DNA from: Pomphorhynchus laevis
Lineage: Eukaryota > Acanthocephala > Palaeacanthocephala > Echinorhynchida > Pomphorhynchidae
DNA length: 64,000 nucleotides
Assembly: GCA_012934845.2 (NCBI GenBank)
Contig: WNNJ02000719.1
Location: forward strand, 1-64,000
Direction of reading: 5' to 3'
Made by a program: the position numbers and the translations under genes. Shown here in pieces: positions 55,140 to 64,000 of the stretch. Within the stretch, counting starts at the first letter, position 1, and every line of letters starts with the position of its first letter. Under the pieces are notes generated by a model. It was not told where the DNA came from and made no database searches. It saw nothing but the letters and a program-made list of their open reading frames with translations.

Positions 55140-55260
55140 TTAAAGAATTAATCGGCTTTTCGTGGGTTCCAAAACCTGCAATGGTGCATGAGCCACAATA
55201 AAAGTCACGCATAATGAAATCATGAGTTAGACGAGAGGGAGTTTTTATTATTGTATATAT
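55140..55260 (-). repeat. Second scrap of the CR1-type ORF1 tail
   Basis: GTCACGCATAATGAA-TCATGAGTTAGACGAGAGGGAGTTTTT resembles 54585-54620. Too short to assess. Confidence 0.5.
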
Positions 55261-55264
55261 CACA

Positions 55265-55610
55265 GTTTTTTGGCCGTGCACTTCATAACAAATGCTACGA
55301 ATCTACTTGAATCTTCAGAATGTGTTGAGCTAGGCGATATACTAGTAATCGGTATTTGAAAGTGGATACTAGAGTAACGATCAAATCCGTCAGTGTTCGA
55401 TGTAATCGGGGATAGATTCGTACATATTTAGGCTAAACAATTAGTACAGAACCTACTGTCTTCGAGCAAACACAACTTCTGGACTCTGCCGATCATCAGT
55501 TGCAACTGCAACAACGCAGAGACATTAATTTAATGGAGTTCTATTAAATCAAAATCTACAAGTCTAAACCGAAATCTGGAAATACAAATAGGCCTTAACC
55601 GAGTTTTTTC
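55265..55610. other. No confident gene
   Basis: A plus frame at 55433-55546 gives 37 codons (STEPTVFEQTQLLDSADHQ within) ending TAA, rich in Gln and Leu; could be a coding relic. No family recognised. Confidence 0.3.
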
Positions 55611-55612
55611 AT

Positions 55613-55795
55613 AACATTTGTATTAGTTTGGCGAATCATTGAGTGGATTCGCCTGACTGTTGAGGTTTCAACAGTATTAATATAATATTAATATTAATAG
55701 TAACATTTCTATTAGTTTGCCGAATCATTGAGTGGATTCGCTTGACTGTTGAGGTTTCAACATTATTAATATAATATTAATATATTAATATTAAT
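55613..55795. repeat. 90-bp tandem duplication with hairpin
   Basis: TAACATTTGTATTAGTTTG-CGAATCATTGAGTGGATTCGC-TGACTGTTGAGGTTTCAACA-TATTAATATAATATTAATA occurs at 55613 and 55701. Each holds a GCGAATC/GATTCGC hairpin (first copy 8 bp). Simple ATATTA repeats follow. Confidence 0.85.
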
Positions 55796-55859
55796 AGTAA
55801 TATTAATATATTAATATTACTAATATTAATGTAGAGATTATTATTAAGCCCAATCGCCT

Positions 55860-56440
55860 CTCGGCATGGGTAAAAATTAAAGAAATTACAAAATTAATCA
55901 CATAAATATATAATTGCAATCAAGGCATGTTGATAAATATATTATTCAATCTTCAGAAATCAAAACTAATAAAGAGCTAAGTAGATTTCCTATTTAAATT
56001 CACATGATTGGCGTTAATCACACATCTACAGTATATATTTCTATTCTAGAGTCGTTTCATGCTATCAATATCTTTATACGACATCTACTAATGTTAGAAT
56101 TGCTATGTTATAATATTATTCGATTTCAACTGGCAAACAGCAGTAATTACAAACTTATCAAGAAAAAATCTTACATAGAATAATAGTATTAAATCTTGGA
56201 TCTACTTCGCAAAAAAATAGAATTTAATAGATTATGATTTATTCGGAATTTAACACTATTTATTGATGTAGTCTTTCCCTGAGGAAAGTAGAGGAAATGC
56301 AATTATATTAATAATTAATATAATTTTATATTAATTTTATATTATAATTTTATAATTATATTATAAATAAATATAATCTACTATTATATACTAATAATCT
56401 ACCATTTTAGTAGATGATGCTATTATATGTTAAAGGACCC
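55860..56440. other. No gene seen
   Basis: AT-rich; nothing recognised. Confidence 0.5.
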
Positions 56441-56745
56441 AAATCTGAATCTGAAATCCTTAACTTTATGAAGCTCTTATATTTATACCAATACGCTTGT
56501 TATTTATTAGTCAATTCTTAAAAATTGACTATTATTTTAAATTTCAATTTTTTTATTTTAACTTTATATTAATTATAAATATAAAATATATAAAAATAAA
56601 TATATAAATTAAAACGATTATTTATAGTTATTTATTATCTAATTATTAAATTTTGATTTTGTAATTTAGCATTATTATCTATTTATATTTTAATTTTATA
56701 ATTATATTAAATATGTAGACTCAGTTAGCTGATTTGTTTTAATAT
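56440..56745 (+). mobile_element. 5'-truncated PLE 3'-terminal fragment
   Basis: TTGTTATTTATTAGTCAATTCTTAAAAATTGAC, AT-rich words and terminus GTAGACTCAGTTAGCTGATTT at 56715-56735. The structured block is missing. It immediately precedes copy B of the 57-bp-start repeat. Confidence 0.8.
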
Positions 56746-56763
56746 AAGTGAATATAATTGATA

Positions 56764-57277
56764 TTATTTTTTACCTGTTGCATCTGCTACATTCCCATCT
56801 TCTCTCTAAAGGCAAAAATAAAATGTATAGCATATTAAAACAGTAAATGTTTTATAGTTATATTTCTTCCAATAATAAAAATAATATTATTTATTAGAAG
56901 TGATATTAAATTATAATATTAATAATCTCACTACTAATTTCATAATAAATTATCATAAATGGAAATTTCCTATGCGACTGGTTAAACGTGATCCCAAAAT
57001 AAAATATTTTATTTTTTATATTTTTTATTATTTTAATTTTTTACAGATACTGAGGCTATAAAAAGGCATTTCAACCGTGATTTATTATTGTCATTAACAA
57101 TTTATCATATTAATCCAAAAATATGTAAAACTGATGAACCCGGTTTGACTGGAATATAGCTGATAAAGTTGCAGTCGAGGCTGGTAAAGCGCTTTTATTG
57201 ATGCGTGATCAGCATTTCAAAGTCGAAATTGATGTGATCTTACTAGGATAATCCGATAAAGTTATCTTTTTAATTCA
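56764..57277. repeat. Near-identical direct repeat, copy B (partner 57-570)
   Basis: See copy A. The high-identity part begins at a run of T beside a PLE terminus. Confidence 0.93.
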
Positions 57278-57870
57278 ACATGTCGCAGGAGTTTCACATT
57301 GTTTATCCGCAATCCAATAACATGCTGAAAGCCATCACTAAGCAAATAAAGAATTTTGTGATGCTTTAAACTGCATGTATGATTTGGTACCATCAAATCG
57401 TAATAGTCTTAAGTGAGCTTGCGGTACTCTAATTGATGAAAATCATGCCCTATGATGCAAAAAGGCGTTTTGCCGAGTGTTAGATATACTGTGGTTCAAA
57501 ATTTATTTGGCCGAGAATGGACGAATATTTTTCTTACGGCGCAGTAACTAAACATCTAATACACGAGCTTGACCCTAACATCGAGTTTTATTTGACGACA
57601 ATGACACGAAAACGTGAAACTAGACTGGATATATTTTGCAATTGTTTGAGCGTAAATTGGTTTGATGTCAGAGCTTTCAGTATTGCCTGATGTTTATTAC
57701 GACGCAGGAATTAAGCATCTTAGATTGTAGTGCGGAAACCGATGTATAAAGTATGTGTAGCTAAACTTTGTGGCTACTTTAAAATGCAAAATTGCATTCT
57801 CGTTGGCTAGAACATCGTCTATTTTGCTCCATTCAATTTCTAGCTATTTGTCGCCAACATATTTACTTAC
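57278..57870. repeat. Diverged continuation of the repeat family
   Basis: Weakly similar to 571-1800 in the same order. On the plus strand HAL-x-CKKAFCRVL and SNTSNTRA-type pieces suggest an old coding region, but stops are many. Not classified. Confidence 0.5.
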
Positions 57871-57874
57871 TGTC

Positions 57875-58414
57875 AGAGCCGCAAGTGCACAAACCGTATT
57901 CAAAATATTTTTTCGATTATAAAATTTAAAAATAAAATAAATAATTAATCATAATGCGAAATCAAAATGTAATGATCAAATAATGGCTTCGGAAATAATC
58001 GTCCCAGCGGAAATTTCCATCCTAATTTTTTTGATTTCAAAATAAAATAAATAGAAGAAAATCAATAAAATGTAGGCCCAATCGAATCAATGTTGTTAAA
58101 TTTATTATGAACAACAATACATTCTCTACTTACCCCTTTTACACCGTCCCCGATATACAAATATTCACAGTATTTAAAGGTTTTTCTTAGAATATACTTC
58201 CACATTTTTAAACATTTTCACTCACATTAATATTATAAACAACAGCTTTTAAAAGTAAACAGCTTTTACTATCCTATATTTCCTTTCCCGATATATAATA
58301 ATTTGATATATTCATAGTTTTATTTTTTAATATTCTACCCGTCAATCATTTACGTTTTATACATATTTGTACAATATTTATGGCCATTATAGATACAATA
58401 CATCTTGTTCTTTT
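57875..58414. other. AT-rich spacer with PLE-like scrap
   Basis: AATGCGAAATCAAAATGTAATGATCAAATAATG at 57953 also occurs at 62073 and resembles the PLE tail. Nothing else recognised. Confidence 0.45.
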
Positions 58415-58553
58415 ATAATAATAAGACTTTATTAATAAAAATACATAAATGGAAGTGTCGTTTAACAAGAAGTCCGTTAGAAATAAATAAATAAACAGCC
58501 AGTCAACAGAAAAAATAGGTCAACAATTTCTTTGTCTTCTTCCTATTAAGGCC

Positions 58554-58980
58554 TCAAATCAATGGGGATCTGAGCCCCCCCCAACCAATCCAGCACGCCG
58601 CTTTCCGATTGAACCACCCGGGGTCTTTCACCTCCCGAAGAATCCAATCGGTGCGGACGATGTTGGGTAAACGAGAGACGAGGAGCTTAAGAAACCTTAG
58701 CCTTTGCTCTGGGGGACGTCCTCTTGAGAAGAAGACTAATCCCGAGATAGCCCAAGTGTCCCAGAGGCGCACCTGGGCTTTCCCTTTCAATGACAGATGT
58801 TGAGCCCGTTTCAGGGCCCACCTAGCTTTCTTCAGGATACATTTGAATCTATCCTGATCGGCTTTCGCCGACCAGTTCACCGTAACGGTGAACCCCAGGT
58901 ATTTTACTCGACTTGTAAAGGTGGGGAGTGGTTCAGAGGCGAAATGTTGGAGAGCGCAGAGAGTGCTAGTCTCTTAGTTC
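58554..58980 (-). pseudogene. Jockey/CR1-like ORF2, C-terminal domain
   Basis: VNWSAKADQDRFKCILKKAR, AQHLSLKGKAQVRLWDTWAI, QRLRFLKLLVSRLPNIVRTDW and DPGWFNRKAA, ending at a stop at 58554. It follows the RT, from which it is separated by a deletion: compared with the 30 kb copy about 35 residues (SDISRFFLRLKDQLPP and on) are missing near 58980. Open and in one frame from 58880. Confidence 0.88.
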
Positions 58981-59880
58981 ACTGGACCTGTGTTCAGTGA
59001 ACAGGGCTGTGGTGTCATCAGCGTACACTACTAGACGTTGTTCACGTTTAAATATTTTAAATAGAATAATTGAGGCAGCAAGATATAAGATTGGAGAAAG
59101 TGGTGAACCTTGAGGCACACCCGTAATAGGGTAGAACTGACGCGCATCAGGGTCGTCATCATAATAAAATCGCTTGGTGTACAGCAGTATCTCCACCCTG
59201 TTAACAATTCTCGCAGGCAACCCGAGGGACCTGAGAGAAGAGATAACAAAGGGAATGGAGATGCGGTCAAATGCAGCGGAAAAATCAAGGAAAACAGCCA
59301 CAGCAAGATGATGACTATTATCCTGACAAAACTGATGCACTTCACCAATTGCTGAATGGACCGAGCGACCTTTGACAAACCCATGGAAACCAAGTGGGAT
59401 TAAATTTCGCCTACTCAGATGATCGCGGATTCTACGCGCAAGCGCTTTTTCGTAGATCGATACGAGGGAATTTTGAATCGAAATGGGCCGCAGGTCTTTA
59501 GGACAAGAGACCGGAAACTTTTTTGGAATAAAAATTCTCTTGCTAATGTTGATGCCGGCTACATCGGATGGGGTGGCTAATAGCATTGTGATGGCCACCT
59601 CCCTTCTTTGATCGGTTGTCAAAAGCTGACAGACACGAGAAGAGAGTGGAGCGACGGTTTTGGAGGTGCTTGGAAGAGGCCCCCAGGCGTTGAGAATATC
59701 TGTGACAGATAAGTCTCTACTTATGAAGTCTCACCAAGGCAGGATTGGTTGCGGAGATTGAGTGGCTCCATAGTTGTGTAAGGCAAGTGACTCTTCTAAA
59801 ACTTTATCAAGGCCAATTCTACCGATCCAACCCAAGGCCCTATCCCTCCAACAAGCAAACTTCTCCTTCTTGAAAATCTT
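58966..59880 (-). pseudogene. Jockey/CR1-like ORF2, reverse transcriptase
   Basis: After the ORF2 stop at 59881 the sequence reads on: EKFACWRDRALGWIG, LDKVLEESLALHNYGAT, then the open frame from 59622 with PKDLRPISIQNSLVSIYEKA, GFHGFVKGRSVHSAIGE, FLDFSAAFDRIS (motif A), ITGVPQGSPLSPILYL (motif B) and VVYADDTTAL (motif C with both Asp). It stops at 58966 within a small palindrome. This is the best RT of the family in the window; the frame from 59622 is clean. Confidence 0.92.
58977..59002. repeat. 8-bp palindrome at the internal deletion
   Basis: GTTCACTG, 10-base loop, CAGTGAAC. It lies where about 100 bases of ORF2 present in the 31 kb copy are missing. Confidence 0.65.
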
Positions 59881-60879
59881 CTAAAAGGAAGACTGAGAAG
59901 GGTTAAGAAGCGCAATGCTCGCCCTATCCCTACTCAGCTGGAACCAATATCTGGTGCGCCAGTATTCATTCGAGAGAGTCTGTCTGGCGGAAGAAGAGAG
60001 ATTAGGGAGGTTCAGTAGTTTTGCTAGAACCTTGAGTTTCGTCGGAGTGGGATTGAAAATGCGACCTTTATAGGTTGTAGAAAGCAATGCGGTAGCTTGC
60101 GAAGAGAGGTAGGAATTAAATTCGGTTAAATTCTCATTACCAATTCGGGGGAAGCGTTGGATAGCAGCTTGGAAGAAAGCCACTCTGATCGGGTCAAAGT
60201 GGAATCTTCTCCTAAGCAGCGTATCCTCCTCTATCCGCCAGCGAATTAGATCATGAGATGTGGACAGATGCTGTCGCGACTGCTCCGTGCAGAAGGGTTT
60301 TAACAACCATCTCTCGTGGAGCAGTAATAGGTCGAGGAGTGAATTCGTTGATGTGCAATGAAATGTAGGGGACGGTGGTTTGTGAATAAGATAACCGTTC
60401 CTGGCTCTGCGGAGAGCAGCATTAATCCAACGACCAGTTCTGTCGTTGAAGTCACCTAGTACAATGTCATAGCCGCTATCGATAATACCATCCAGAAGGG
60501 CACGGTTCTTGTGAATCTCTCCTGGACGAATGTAGACGTTGGCTAGACTGAGGCGTTTACCGTTCTTAACGAGTGAAACTACTAGACAAGACAGGGCAGG
60601 ACAAGAGTAATTTAGCAGTAGGGAGGACCTTAAAGAGCATTTAACTAGGGTCAAGAGTCCTTGAGATGAAGAGGAGTGAGGTGGGGTTATGTACGGAGTA
60701 TAGTGGGAACAAATTTGCTTTGGGATAAATCGAGTAATGTCCTGGGGGAGACGGATAGACCGCGTCTCCTGGAGGACTATAACATCTGCGTCTCTACCAG
60801 ATAAAAGTCTAAGGGCAGAAGCACCTCCCGAATTCCACTGAAGAATATTCAGTGAAAAAGGCTCAGGTTTACTCACCAT
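59881..60879 (-). pseudogene. Jockey/CR1-like ORF2, endonuclease
   Basis: Open from ATG 60879: LNILQWNSGGASA (N in the first strand), ADVIVLQETR (catalytic Glu), LSLANVYIRPG, YDIVLGDFNDRTGRW (GDFN), TNSLLDLLLLHERWLL and SHDLIRWRIEEDTLL. This is a complete EEP-type endonuclease (about 230 residues) with the following linker, to a stop at 59881 after LNPSQSSF. In the 30 kb copy the frame continues at this point, so the stop is a mutation of this copy. It nicks the target for priming. Confidence 0.92.
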
Positions 60880-61011
60880 TGGGCTAAATTAGTTGGAAGG
60901 GGGATGCCAACCTAGACAGAGCTAGGTGCAGGAGGGTTACCCTCACTGCCACTAGCCCCGTCGCGGGTCGTACCCCCCAGGGCAATATCTTCATTTCCCA
61001 GAGAAGCCTTC

Positions 61012-61805
61012 TTATCCTTGATCATCTTCCCCACCTTGGGGGTGGGACTGTTCTGGCCGAAGCCCCCCTCTTCTTGGAGTGGGGGTTTTAAGCTCGTTAG
61101 GCATGGGGGCAGCTGTTGTCCCTACAAAAGAGGATAGCAGAGGTCCAATCATTGTTTGAAATTGCGAAAAAATTACTCGTTTCTGGTTATCAAGAAGTTG
61201 AATGATGTCAGCGTTTGACATCCGGTCGGCTGATGAACCAGCAGCAGAGGCGTAGTTGATCGGGGTTCTAGGCTTAACAAACAGTTGTTTATATTCTTTA
61301 AATATTCTGCAGCGCCTTGACCAGGCCGGATGTTCCCCTCCACAATTAGCGCAAGAGGAGGAGGCCTGACATATTTCCCCTTTTAAAGCATACTGACAAT
61401 TCTTAGCACCACAAACACCGCATACCAAGGCCTTGCTGCATGTAGAGTACCAGTGGCCCCAGGCATGGCACTTGTTACAGTGTGGGAATGTGAGTCGGTC
61501 TTCGTCAATTAGAGTGAATCCTAAGTTAAAACCTAGGAAAGGATTCGCTGACGATTTAGAAAGAAGCAGACCGGAATCAAGATCTGTATTTGCAAAAGCC
61601 ACTGGGAGGGGGTCGCCCCCCTTACCTAGGACTTGCCTCACTGATTGGAGGCCATACAATTTTTTCAGAGTTATCAAATCTTCTTCTGTTAGAAACAATG
61701 GAAAATTAGATATTTTAACTGAGCACTGAAGGGGTTTCAATGTTATGGAACCAGAGTCCAAAAGGTGCTTGTCAAAGTAATCTTTGTATTCCTTTAATAA
61801 AGAGG
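61012..61805 (-). pseudogene. Jockey/CR1-like ORF1 (gag), main part
   Basis: Open frame from 61761 (249 codons), readable upstream to about 61805 (SLLKEYKDYFDKHLLDSGS). It contains FPLFLTEEDLITLKKLYG, then three cysteine clusters: CNKCHAWGHWYSTC (CCHC), CGVCGAKNCQY and CANCGGEHPAWSRRC. This is the usual gag layout of Jockey/I-type elements; it binds element RNA in the ribonucleoprotein. A Pro-rich C-terminus ends at 61012. About 130 bases separate it from the ORF2 start at 60879. A frameshift near 61808 breaks the N-terminus. Confidence 0.9.
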
Positions 61806-61807
61806 CA

Positions 61808-62036
61808 TTCGGGAAGGACTCTTACAGTATTGTTCAAAATCTTCACTGAATTGAACAGCACCCTGTTTGGATGAATTGATACAAACTTTCGCAAAAAGGT
61901 TGAGAAGAGATTGTGTTTCTCTATTGTTTTTTGAATTGATGGTGCACAGGTTAGCTAATTTTGGAATCGGGGGTAGCAGCCCCTTATCTGCATTTAATAA
62001 ACACGGAACATCACTAACCTGATTAGAATTGTCTCC
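61808..62036 (-). pseudogene. Jockey/CR1-like ORF1 N-terminal part
   Basis: In a different frame from the main part: DVPCLLNADKGLLPPIPKLA, LLNLFAKVCINSSKQGAVQF, EDFEQYCKSPSRMP, then the frameshift. No initiator ATG; truncated at the boundary with PLE sequence at 62037. Confidence 0.8.
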
Positions 62037-62039
62037 AGT

Positions 62040-62205
62040 TATTTATAAAAAATAAATAAATAATAAATAATAATGCGAAATCAAAATGTAATGATTAAAT
62101 AATAAATAATTATAAATAATAAATAATTGCCATAAGATTTAATATAATTTATATCAAGTTTAAATTCGAATTGAAATTTAAAAAAGACAATTTGATAGAT
62201 CTAAG
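62040..62205 (-). mobile_element. PLE 3' tail fragment
   Basis: AATGCGAAATCAAAATGTAATGATTAAATAATAAATAATT and ATCAAGTTTAAATT words as in the PLE tails; terminus not present. Confidence 0.6.
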
Positions 62206-62209
62206 ATCT

Positions 62210-62540
62210 TATAGAATTTATCATATATCTTTATTATTAGATCTTATAGATCTAAAAATAAAATTTGGAAAAATTATATATTTAATAAAAATACACATTA
62301 ACTTTAATAATAAAGTTAATATTAACCTTTTATAATTTAAATCAAGTTAAAATAAAAAATTGGAATTTAAAATAAAAATCATTTTTATGAATTGACTAAT
62401 AAATTACAGACGTTGTATCAGAATAATATAATTTATCTTATATCTTTATTATTAGATCATATAGATCTAAAAATAAAATTTAAAAAAATTATATATTTAA
62501 TAAAGTTAATAATAAAGTTAATAATATCCTTTTATACTGA
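62210..62540. repeat. Local tandem duplication, about 225 bp
   Basis: TTTATCATATATCTTTATTATTAGATCTTATAGATCTAAAAATAAAATTT (62217) is matched at 62442; each is followed by TTAATAAA...CCTTTTATA. The middle carries AATTGACTAATAAATTACAGACG, a PLE 3'UTR word. Confidence 0.78.
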
Positions 62541-62734
62541 TCAAAGAAGTAAATTATAATGATTTAAATGTAAACGAAACATATGAGCGTAGTGATTTAT
62601 AGAAACAATTCTATATTGTTGAATTGATATTAGAAACAATTTTTACAAATAATTGTTATAATATGTAATACAATTTATATTAAAAAGTAAAAATTTAAAA
62701 TTGAAATTTAAAATAAAAGTCAATTTTTATGATT

Positions 62735-62960
62735 TGAATAATAAATAACAGACGATGTATCAGAATAAGGATTATAAGCATTAAGAATTAGAGATAATCA
62801 GGAGGAAATGCTATGCTATCAGGTTTCAGTCCTTATTGCTCGACCCAACATAACAGCGGGGCCAAATACATGCTAATGACGTATTTCCTTTGATGAAATT
62901 TGTTCATATAGTGTACCTTATTCTAATACAAAGCATATTGTTTATGATCCATCCCTCAAA
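62735..62960 (-). repeat. PLE 3'UTR structured block, degenerate copy
   Basis: AACAGACG, GGAGGAAATGCTATGCTATCAGGTTTCAG, CATAACAGCGGGGCCAAATACATGCTAATGACGTATTTCC. The hairpin is kept as AAATAC/GTATTT; CATAACAG and the second GC arm have changed. Confidence 0.78.
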
Positions 62961-63054
62961 ATTTCGATTAATATTTGAAATTGTTACAATATCATTGTGC
63001 TAATTTATATATTTTACTATTTCCTGATTGATGTTATTTTTATAGTAACCTAGT

Positions 63055-63300
63055 TTAAAATATGTATCTATTAAATTATTTAAATGATTTTGAAGAAAGC
63101 CAATATTATCACATATTGTTGCAGTTCTTAATATTTAATTATTTAATGTATTATATTTTATATTATATGGTATACATGAATGCTCATGCAAAAATATGTT
63201 TCTTGTACATTTAAATGTCATCTTTACGATATAAATTAATAGTAGTTTTAAGTGATGTTAATTTAATGTTTATATCTAGATTTATACTTTCTTTATCATC
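63055..63300 (-). pseudogene. PLE reverse transcriptase C-terminal fragment, outer copy
   Basis: Minus reading: NIFLHEHSCIPYNIKYN, INLYRKDD region, IDTYFKLGYYKN at the end. Broken at SLKTT and truncated near 63300, beyond which AT-rich sequence intervenes before the inner copy. Confidence 0.75.
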
Positions 63301-63399
63301 AACCAATCTTCTTACTCCACGTTCCCAATTACTCTAACAACTACGGTATTGACTATTTTCTGCTTGATGGTATTTTGTAGTAACCCAGTTTACAATATG

Positions 63400-64000
63400 T
63401 ATTTATTAAATTATTTAAATGATTTTGAAGAACACCAATTTCGCTACATATTGTTGCAATTCTTAAAATTTCATTATTTAATGTATTATATTTTATATTA
63501 TATGGTATACATTATTGGTCATGCATAAAATATTTTTCTTGTAAATTTAAATATCTCATCTTTACGATATAAATTAATAGTAGTTTTAGTTAATGTTAAT
63601 TTAATGTTCATATCTAGATATACACCTTCTTTATCATCAATATTGGTTTTGTTGAGAATAAGGCTTTCTGGATAAATGTGCTCACTAATTGAATAAAAAT
63701 TATTAGAATTAAATACACATATATCATCAATGTATCGAAACATATATTTCATATATTTATATAGTTTAGACTTAGTTTTTACACAGTTATGAACAAATTC
63801 ATATTCTACAAAGCTTAAAAACAAGTAAGCTATAATTGGGCTACTATTAAAACCCATTGGAACACCTTTTAGTTGTCTAAATATAGATGTCCCTACTTTT
63901 AAATAATTTTGATTTATCAAAATATCGAAGGTTTCTATAAATTCAATTTTATCCATATATTTATATTTACTTGATGGTTTAATTTTTGTTAGATATGCGT
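63400..64000 (-). pseudogene. PLE reverse transcriptase, running past the window end
   Basis: Minus strand from the window end: KYMDKIEFIETFDILINQNYL, QLKGVPMGFNSSPII (motif B), FRYIDDICVFNSNN (motif C, intact), VYLDMNIKLTL. A stop after KFTRKIFYA at 63519 cuts the last 45 or so residues, which are still readable as YNIKYNTLNNEILRIATIC to 63400. The gene continues beyond 64000. Followed by the PLE 3'UTR on its left, with an extra partial copy in between. Confidence 0.9.

Larger units (their letters stand above)
58416..62037 (-). mobile_element. Jockey/CR1-like non-LTR retrotransposon, longest copy
   Basis: Element sense is minus. From 62037: ORF1 (gag with three CCHC-like fingers), ORF2 endonuclease, reverse transcriptase and C-terminal domain, then a 3'UTR with AATAAA (complement at 58428-58433) ending in a TTATTATTA tail near 58416. 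Start of ORF1 and 5'UTR are missing. No target duplication visible. Confidence 0.9.

Noticed and set aside
59110-59355. Plus-strand and alternative minus frames over the 59 kb RT
   Set aside because: Other frames of the Jockey/CR1-like RT; only the frame with FLDFSAAFD and YADD makes sense.
1-64000. tRNA genes
   Set aside because: I looked for the GGTTCGAATC-type T-loop box and acceptor pairing by eye and found none that fold; a tRNAscan run would settle it.

Overview
This window looks like repeat-dense, very AT-rich DNA from an invertebrate animal nuclear genome. No host gene could be identified with confidence. Almost every stretch that reads as protein belongs to a retroelement, and nearly all of these are broken by stops, frameshifts or truncation. 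At least seven retroelement kinds are present: Penelope-like elements (PLE), an RTE-type non-LTR family, a Jockey/CR1-like non-LTR family with a CCHC gag, a CR1/L2-type ORF1, two non-LTR elements with a restriction-enzyme-like endonuclease (RLE), a Ty3/gypsy-type LTR element and a DIRS-like reverse transcriptase. The RTE and gypsy proteins remind me most of families common in nematodes, but the host cannot be fixed from this sequence.

Layout. 1-1.8 kb: decayed repeat whose first 0.5 kb recurs almost unchanged at 56.76 kb. 4.15-6.4 kb: 620-bp tandem array with a perfect hairpin in each full unit. 6.5-10.8 kb: PLE debris on the minus strand, including three tandem 412-bp pieces of the reverse transcriptase, with a 362-bp terminal-inverted-repeat element inside. 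12.2-13.6 kb: GIY-YIG endonuclease fragments of other PLEs. 13.56-15.28 kb: GC-richer DIRS-like reverse transcriptase. 17.8-18.3 kb: non-LTR RT relic. 22.7-24.25 kb: 275-bp satellite, six copies. 26.6-27.57 kb: RTE 3' end with a 16-bp target duplication. 28.6-31.8 kb: minisatellite split by a Jockey/CR1-like copy. 32.8-34.1 kb: RTE endonuclease relic between long direct repeats. 35.1-37.8 kb: RLE element. 38-41.6 kb: gypsy-type element with short LTRs, interrupted by a PLE. 44.7-47.66 kb: the best PLE copy. 49.6-52 kb: RLE and Jockey/CR1-like scraps. 52.9-55.05 kb: PLE and CR1-type ORF1. 58.4-62.04 kb: the longest Jockey/CR1-like copy, minus strand. 62.04-64 kb: PLE running off the end.

The main PLE has its GIY-YIG endonuclease upstream of the reverse transcriptase, the reverse of classical Penelope and the order described for the Naiad/Chlamys group. 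Its 3' untranslated region carries a block with a hairpin and interleaved complementary segments (a possible pseudoknot), seen in several scattered copies.

A second theme is short palindromes with tiny loops lying on truncation or deletion junctions of unrelated elements (RTE, RLE, PLE, Jockey/CR1-like). This may reflect snap-back synthesis during insertion or repair, or amplification/assembly chimerism; raw long reads would decide.
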